A stretch of DNA of 64,000 bases from Corynebacterium jeikeium (GTDB taxonomy: Bacteria; Actinomycetota; Actinomycetes; Mycobacteriales; Mycobacteriaceae), in assembly GCF_000738265.1 (NCBI RefSeq), contig NZ_JFCQ01000028.1:200648-264647 (forward strand). Direction: 5' to 3'. The notes beneath the pieces are model-generated. The model was not told the DNA's origin and searched no databases. It worked only from the letters and a program-made list of their open reading frames with translations. The translations under genes and the position numbers were made by a program. Below, piece after piece: positions 59,353 through 64,000 of the stretch; position 1 is the stretch's first letter, and each line of letters opens with the position of its first letter.

Positions 59353-60526
59353 TGCGATCAACGTTGCTTTGGTGCTCGCAGCTGCAGCGCTTGGTTTGCT
59401 GAGCATTGCACTCAACGCCAACCCGGTGCCTACGCAGGACAACGCAGTTTCCAACAGCTTGGCCATCTACTATTCGCTGGGGCCAATCCTGGGCTTTATC
59501 GGTGCTAAAGAGATGGCACGCTTCCGTTCCTTTTTTAAGTCCCGCGGCTCTGTGCAGGATGTTTTTAGAGTCTGGCTCAGATCCTTGGCGCTTCCGCTAT
59601 TGCTCGCGGTGGTAGCGGTGTTGGCGTACCTCGCAGTGCAGCTGGCGGATATCGGCTACGTAGAGTCCGCACAGTCCCTTGCAACGGGGTTGGTCTTTAT
59701 TGTTCTTCACGGCGTGGCATGGCTGAGCTTGGGGGCAACTTTAGGGCTGTACCTACCAGCAATTGTGGCGATCGCTGTCGGCTTGCTTCTTCCTTATATC
59801 CTGGTCGCTTACCCGGTGTCGCTCTCAAACGTGGCGTGGCGACAAATGTTCGGGCAGCCGTTCAGTTCTTGTTGCCAAGTATCACAGAGCGTGGACCCGA
59901 TTCTGTGGAAGGCTTCGACGCTGGTGCTGGGGGCCATATGCGTTTGCTCGTTGCTGTTGACCGCGGCTTTTCACGGAAACTGGCTTCCGGGGCTGTCCGC
60001 GTGGCCACTTCGCGTGGCAGCTATTGTTCTGTTCGGCGTGAGCTGTGGATTAGGCTACGGAATCGCCCAAGACGGAAACTATAGTTCCGCGGTACCCCGC
60101 CCCCAAGAGCATATGATCTGCGAGGGAGCATTGTGTTACTGGCGCGAAACCCCACCTGAGCAGATAGACGCAAACCGCAAGGTGTGGGAATCTTTGGGCG
60201 TCACTACCTATAGGCTGATCGACGCCGAACCGCAACGGGACGGCGACATCTGGCTCGCCCACTCGAATCAGCAACAGGAAGTAAAGCACGCGCTCCTGGT
60301 CGAACTCCTCAGCAACGAACCTGCACTTAAGGGGGCACCATCGTGTTGGGGAACTCCGCAGGAACCAGTATCTGTCGCGGAGTCTCTTCCCGATCTGACG
60401 GAAGAAGAACTGGAACGAGCGACCCTGACGCCTTCCGGACAATGGCGCGGGGTGCATGGCACGAATGAGGGAGTGGACGTGAAGTTCATCCTAGATCGGG
60501 CGAACTCCGAGTGCTGGGAGGGATAG
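59339..60526 (+). CDS. ABC-associated membrane protein with large soluble C-terminal domain
   Basis: A 395-residue protein with six or seven membrane segments (about 5-25, 83-107, 115-135, 138-160, 190-212 and 219-240). A soluble C-terminal domain of about 150 residues follows, containing CEGALCYWRE, a cysteine pair and two further cysteines near the end (SCWGTP, SECWEG). The soluble part presumably faces outward. I do not recognise a family with confidence. ATG at 59339 overlaps the ATPase stop by 14 nt; the last base of the stop is shared with the next start. Confidence 0.78.
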   Translation: MSRINAINVALVLAAAALGLLSIALNANPVPTQDNAVSNSLAIYYSLGPILGFIGAKEMARFRSFFKSRGSVQDVFRVWLRSLALPLLLAVVAVLAYLAVQLADIGYVESAQSLATGLVFIVLHGVAWLSLGATLGLYLPAIVAIAVGLLLPYILVAYPVSLSNVAWRQMFGQPFSSCCQVSQSVDPILWKASTLVLGAICVCSLLLTAAFHGNWLPGLSAWPLRVAAIVLFGVSCGLGYGIAQDGNYSSAVPRPQEHMICEGALCYWRETPPEQIDANRKVWESLGVTTYRLIDAEPQRDGDIWLAHSNQQQEVKHALLVELLSNEPALKGAPSCWGTPQEPVSVAESLPDLTEEELERATLTPSGQWRGVHGTNEGVDVKFILDRANSECWEG

Positions 60527-61119
60527 TGTCTGCCCAGCATCGAGCACAAATCTATTGGCGCGGTCATTCCGCGACCTACGCGGCGATACTTCAGGTGTTC
60601 GCCCTCGTGGGCGCCGTCCTGTTCGGCACGACCACGATTCCCATTCCCTGGGCTTCGTGGAGTTCGTCCGGAGTCGTTCCGTTTAACTTCGTGTTCTCCA
60701 TCGCTATCGTTAGCTCTGCGGTGATGTTCTGGGATAACCGGCTCTCCCAGTTGGAAGAACTAACTGGCCGCACGTGGGCGGCCTGCGACTGGCTTTTCCT
60801 TGGGATCTGTTTGGGTGAATGCGGCGTTGTCGCGGCCCTGGGCAACCCAGGCATGTTGCAGTACACGCTCATTGCATTGTCGGTGATTTTCGGCGCATGC
60901 TTGGTGGCAGACCTGCGAAAGAGCTTCTATGGACTGCTTCTGCTAACCGCCGCCCAGTGCCTGCTCATATCGGTGTTGCCAAGCCGATACCTGCCATTGT
61001 TCTGGTCGCCCAGGATCGATGTGATTGTGATTGCGCTTCCCATCTGCCTGCTACTTTTCGCGGCAGTGCGGAGCGCCATCAAGAAGGCCGAGCCCCGGTT
61101 GGCTCAGCTCAGCAGTTAA
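60526..61119 (+). CDS. small membrane protein of the ABC cassette
   Basis: A 197-residue protein with about six membrane segments (roughly 20-37, 48-67, 83-105, 108-124, 132-148 and 160-180). It has no motif I recognise and looks like an ABC-2-type permease partner. GTG at 60526 overlaps the preceding TAG by one base, and GGAGGG lies 3 bases upstream. It is the third gene of the cassette and overlaps the convergent FAH-family gene by 11 nt. Confidence 0.7.
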   Translation: MSAQHRAQIYWRGHSATYAAILQVFALVGAVLFGTTTIPIPWASWSSSGVVPFNFVFSIAIVSSAVMFWDNRLSQLEELTGRTWAACDWLFLGICLGECGVVAALGNPGMLQYTLIALSVIFGACLVADLRKSFYGLLLLTAAQCLLISVLPSRYLPLFWSPRIDVIVIALPICLLLFAAVRSAIKKAEPRLAQLSS

Positions 61120-61927
61120 TGCGGTTGCAGATTTCCCCGATGCCGTCTACAGCGATGCGCACCTCGTCGCCATCGGCCAGGTACTGCGGTGGGGTCATGC
61201 CATGGCCGACGCCCTCTGGTGTGCCCGTCACGATGACGTCACCAGGTGCCAACGAGGCGAAATTGCTGATGTAATCCACCAGATCCTGTGGCTTAAACAC
61301 CAGGTCGGCAACGCTGTGTTCCTGGCGGAGTTCGCCGTTGACCCAGGTGCGTAAGACAGCCCCTTCCGCAATCGGATCGAAGTGTTCGGCGGGAACCATC
61401 CATGGGCCGAATCCGCTGGAGCGGTCCAGGTTCTTGCCCTGCAGCCACTGCTGGGTGCGGTACTGCCAGTCGCGCTGAGAGAAATCATTCATCACGGCGT
61501 AGCCCGCGATCTGGCCGGCCTCGCCCATAATGACGGCGAGCTCGCCCTCGTAGTCTGCCTGCGCAGAGAGCTCCGGAGGCACCACTACCTCGTCGAACGG
61601 GCCTGCCAAGGCGGAGGCGTACTTCACGAACAGAGTGGGGTGGTCTGGGATCGGGTGCCCCATCTCTGCGATGTGTTCCCTGTAGTTCAGGCCGACACAG
61701 AAAATTTTCCCGGGGTTCGGTACGACCGGCCCCAGCTGGTCGGCGGTGAAGGTAACGGTAGGGAGGGAATCCAGCTCCGTGCTGCTGATCGGCGCCTTGT
61801 ACGGGAACTCGGCAAGGAGTTTGCCCTCGCCGCCTTCGGCGGAATAGGAGGTGACGGCGATGGGCTGCCACGCATCCCGGTTGTTGAGGCGGATGGTGGC
61901 GAATCTCGTGATGCCTTGAGTGTGCAT
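61109..61927 (-). CDS. fumarylacetoacetate hydrolase family protein
   Basis: A 272-residue FAH-fold enzyme that cleaves or isomerises beta-keto acids with a divalent metal. FCVGLNYREHIAEMG near residue 75, VKYASALAGPFDEVVVP near 99 and the metal-binding DYEGELAVIMG near 124 are the signature. The usual annotations (acylpyruvase or hydroxyhepta-dienedioate isomerase) are guesses. ATG at 61927 lies 7 nt after TATCGT; GTG at 61936 is possible. Divergent from cysS. Confidence 0.88.
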   Translation of the reverse strand: MHTQGITRFATIRLNNRDAWQPIAVTSYSAEGGEGKLLAEFPYKAPISSTELDSLPTVTFTADQLGPVVPNPGKIFCVGLNYREHIAEMGHPIPDHPTLFVKYASALAGPFDEVVVPPELSAQADYEGELAVIMGEAGQIAGYAVMNDFSQRDWQYRTQQWLQGKNLDRSSGFGPWMVPAEHFDPIAEGAVLRTWVNGELRQEHSVADLVFKPQDLVDYISNFASLAPGDVIVTGTPEGVGHGMTPPQYLADGDEVRIAVDGIGEICNRINC

Positions 61928-61934
61928 GCCTTCC

Positions 61935-61940
61935 ACGATA
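61935..61940 (-). promoter_or_regulatory. -10 box of the FAH-family gene
   Basis: TATCGT ends 7 nt before the ATG at 61927. Confidence 0.35.
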
Positions 61941-61976
61941 CTGACACGCAGGGGAAAGAGGCCGGATGCGCATGCC

Positions 61977-61982
61977 TATACT
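61977..61982 (+). promoter_or_regulatory. cysS: -10 box of cysS (leaderless)
   Basis: TATACT ends 7 nt before the cysS GTG at 61990. A longer frame from 61966 would place the box inside the gene and is disfavoured. Confidence 0.55.
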
Positions 61983-61989
61983 GTGTGGT

Positions 61990-63426
61990 GTGACTTTGCG
62001 AATCTACGACACTGCCGCCCGCCAGCTCCGCGACTTTGAGCCTATCCGTGAAGGCCATGCCTCGATCTATCTGTGTGGAGCGACCGTGCAGTCGATCCCG
62101 CACATCGGACATGTACGCAGCGGAGTCGCTTTCGACATCCTGCGCAACTGGCTAGAGGCCAAGGGGCTGGACGTCGCTTTCGTAAGGAACGTCACCGACA
62201 TTGACGACAAGATCCTGACCAAGGCCGCGGAGAACAACCGCCCGTGGTGGGAGTGGGCTGCCACGCACGAGCGCGCGTTTAACTGGGCTTATGACCAGTT
62301 GGGCGTCACCCCACCTTCCATCGAGCCCCGCGCCACAGGGCACGTGCCGCAGATGATCGAGTACATGCAGCGCATCATCGACAACGGCCACGGCTACGCC
62401 GCAGACGGCAACGTGTACGCGCAACCCGCGACGATCGATAACTACGGTTTCCTGTCCGGCCAGAAGCTGGATGAGATGGATCAGGGTGAATCCGCGGGTA
62501 CCGGCAAGCGCGACCCGCGCGACTTCACCATGTGGAAGGCAGCCAAGCCGGGCGAGCCGGCCTGGGATACTCCGTGGGGCCGTGGCCGCCCGGGTTGGCA
62601 CATCGAGTGCTCCGCGATGGCCACGACCTACCTGGGCAGTGAGTTCGACATTCACTGCGGTGGGTTGGACCTGCAGTTCCCGCACCACGAGAACGAGGCC
62701 GCGCAGGCGACGGCAGCGGGGGATGGGTTCGCGCGCTACTGGATGCACAACGGCTGGGTGACGATGTCCGGTGAGAAGATGTCGAAGTCCCTGGGCAACG
62801 TGCTTTCTATCCCGAATGTGCTGAAGCTGGTGCGTCCGGTTGAGCTGCGCTACTACCTGGGCAGCGCGCACTACCGTTCGATGCTGGAGTACTCCGAGGC
62901 TGCGCTGGGCGAGGCCGCTGCGGGCTACCGCCGCATCGAGAAGTTCCTGGTGCGCGCCATCGAGTTCGTCACCGGAGAGACCGCCGTGGACCCGCAGGCG
63001 CTGCCGGTCGGCGAAGTGCCGGCGCGGTTCGCGGAGAAGATGGATGACGACCTGGCCGTACCGCAGTCGTTGGCCGTGATCCACGATATTGTTCGCGAGG
63101 GCAACAAGCTACTGGAGGCTAAGCCCACGGACGAGGTAGAGCAGCAGGTCAAGCAGATCGCTGGACAGGTTCGTGCGATGGCTGCCGTGCTGGGTGTGGA
63201 TCCGCTCAGCGAGACGTGGTTGGAATCCACTAAGGCCGCTGCGGGCGGATCCGACGTGGCGATGGGTGCCCTGGATGTGCTGGTCAAGGCTGAGCTGGAG
63301 CGCCGCGCCGAAGCCCGCGCGGCCAAGGACTGGGCCACCGCCGACGAGGTACGCGACCGCCTGGCCGAGGCCGGCATTGAGGTTACGGATACAGCCGATG
63401 GCGCGAAGTGGTCGCTGAAGGGGTAG
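61990..63426 (+). CDS. cysS: cysteinyl-tRNA synthetase
   Basis: A 478-residue class I synthetase. The N-terminal zinc ligand is in YLCGATV (Cys29), the HIGH motif is PHIGH at 37-41, and EKMSKSLGN near residue 262 is the KMSKS loop. [15 protein letters not shown] holds further zinc ligands. The GTG start gives [11 protein letters not shown], as in corynebacterial homologues. The 3' end overlaps the convergent membrane gene by 44 bp. MshC, the mycothiol ligase, is a close relative, but this protein has the full synthetase length. Confidence 0.93.
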   Translation: MTLRIYDTAARQLRDFEPIREGHASIYLCGATVQSIPHIGHVRSGVAFDILRNWLEAKGLDVAFVRNVTDIDDKILTKAAENNRPWWEWAATHERAFNWAYDQLGVTPPSIEPRATGHVPQMIEYMQRIIDNGHGYAADGNVYAQPATIDNYGFLSGQKLDEMDQGESAGTGKRDPRDFTMWKAAKPGEPAWDTPWGRGRPGWHIECSAMATTYLGSEFDIHCGGLDLQFPHHENEAAQATAAGDGFARYWMHNGWVTMSGEKMSKSLGNVLSIPNVLKLVRPVELRYYLGSAHYRSMLEYSEAALGEAAAGYRRIEKFLVRAIEFVTGETAVDPQALPVGEVPARFAEKMDDDLAVPQSLAVIHDIVREGNKLLEAKPTDEVEQQVKQIAGQVRAMAAVLGVDPLSETWLESTKAAAGGSDVAMGALDVLVKAELERRAEARAAKDWATADEVRDRLAEAGIEVTDTADGAKWSLKG

Positions 63427-63970
63427 TTCCATAGACGTACTCGTCGGGCTGTAACTCTGATCCTGGAAGCTCGACCTCGTCGTCATATATTTCTTCGGGT
63501 ACGAAGTATTCTTCGTCTTTCGACCACATGGGGTTCAGGCCTGGCAAGAACCAAATGGTGGCGGCAGAAACGATGGCAATGATGATGCCGCCCAGTGTTG
63601 CGTGCTCCGGCGGGATGTACCAAAAACCGGCCACGATCAGGGCGCCGATGGAGCCGATACATAGGGGGAGGAAGAGGTTCAGATTCAACCTGTTTGCGGT
63701 TCTGTATTCGACCCAGTCCTCGCTGGGGAAGCGGCCGCGGGCTTGGGAGCGGATTCGGCGCTGCGTTTTCTGAGAACATACGACGCATGCGATGGCGACT
63801 AGTGCCAGCCCGACTCCGGCGATAATAAAGTCGCCGACTACTGCGCCGTATGCCATCACGCCGATCGATACGGTTAGGGCAAAGCGTTCGGTCGCGGAAA
63901 GCGGAATTGCCTGGTGGGGGTCTACTTCAGGGTAGAGGTTGGCCAGAGGGGCCGGGGTGTATGCGGTCAT
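63383..63970 (-). CDS. membrane protein of unknown function
   Basis: A 195-residue protein with four membrane segments (about 28-47, 49-67, 98-118 and 123-145), a basic inner loop ([20 protein letters not shown]) and an acidic, Tyr-rich C-terminal tail of about 45 residues ([19 protein letters not shown]). No family is recognised. GAAAGGAC lies 7 bases before the ATG at 63970. The last 14 codons are antisense to the end of cysS. The remaining 30 bp to the window edge hold only its upstream region. Confidence 0.75.
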   Translation of the reverse strand: MTAYTPAPLANLYPEVDPHQAIPLSATERFALTVSIGVMAYGAVVGDFIIAGVGLALVAIACVVCSQKTQRRIRSQARGRFPSEDWVEYRTANRLNLNLFLPLCIGSIGALIVAGFWYIPPEHATLGGIIIAIVSAATIWFLPGLNPMWSKDEEYFVPEEIYDDEVELPGSELQPDEYVYGTTPSATTSRHRLYP

Positions 63971-64000
63971 CCTTCGTGTCCTTTCTCGGGGGTGAGAGGT

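Overview
The window is a high-GC actinobacterial chromosome segment with Corynebacterium-type content. The strongest pointer is a 41-residue channel-protein ORF (PorA-like) between groEL2 and a PPK2-family polyphosphate kinase, the arrangement known for cell-wall channel genes of corynebacteria. Gene order also follows Mycobacterium tuberculosis in two blocks: xthA / GNAT / def / DUF3263 / LytR_C protein / YbdK-like ligase / groEL2 (Rv0427c-Rv0440 type), and ppa / dacB / tilS / hpt / ftsH / fol cluster / panC / panD / lysS / clpC / mutY / carbonic anhydrase / radA / lpqE-like / carD / ispD / ispF / cysS (Rv3628-Rv3580c type). A lone PorA-like gene without PorH, together with fatty-acid degradation genes beside lysS, suggests a lipophilic species of the C. 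jeikeium type; this is inference. I see no rRNA or tRNA gene, CRISPR array, prophage or intact insertion sequence.

Layout. 1-7.6 kb: a minus-strand operon (def, acetyltransferase, xthA, cls running off the edge), facing DUF3263, a LytR_C protein and a glutamate-cysteine ligase-like enzyme; then a LeuA-C-domain-like protein and an M20 peptidase. 7.6-11 kb: groEL2 under a CIRCE operator, the small porin gene in a structured leader, a terminator, ppk2. 11-18 kb: a 1300-residue single-module NRPS-like protein of the poly-amino-acid-synthetase architecture with a MarR regulator, a rhodanese and a P-type ATPase. 18-31 kb: ppa, dacB, tilS, hpt, ftsH, folE-folP-folB-folK with two membrane proteins, a DUF2520 protein and panC. 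30-36 kb: a galactose block (aldose epimerase, SSS symporter, small membrane protein, galT, galK) lying between panC and panD. 36-46 kb: a lipoprotein, lysS, two acyl-CoA dehydrogenases, thiD, a repeat-rich non-coding stretch, and a fatty acyl-CoA ligase. 46-64 kb: clpC with a probable ClgR operator, secreted lipase, brnQ, mutY, carbonic anhydrase, radA, lpqE-like, carD-ispD-ispF, an unfamiliar three-gene ABC transporter, an FAH-family enzyme and cysS.

Two window-wide patterns stand out. At least a dozen genes have a TANNNT hexamer ending 6-8 nt before the start codon, as in leaderless transcripts, and in several cases this decides the start. Every one of the nine convergent gene pairs has 3' ends that overlap or lie within 46 bp, so intrinsic terminators are scarce; only two convincing stem-loop-plus-T-tract terminators were found.

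Best candidates for undescribed biology are the NRPS/LbH protein, the ABC cassette between ispF and cysS, the stand-alone porin with its folded leader, the 20-bp perfect inverted repeat element near 43.4 kb, and the two-TM protein paired with the symporter.
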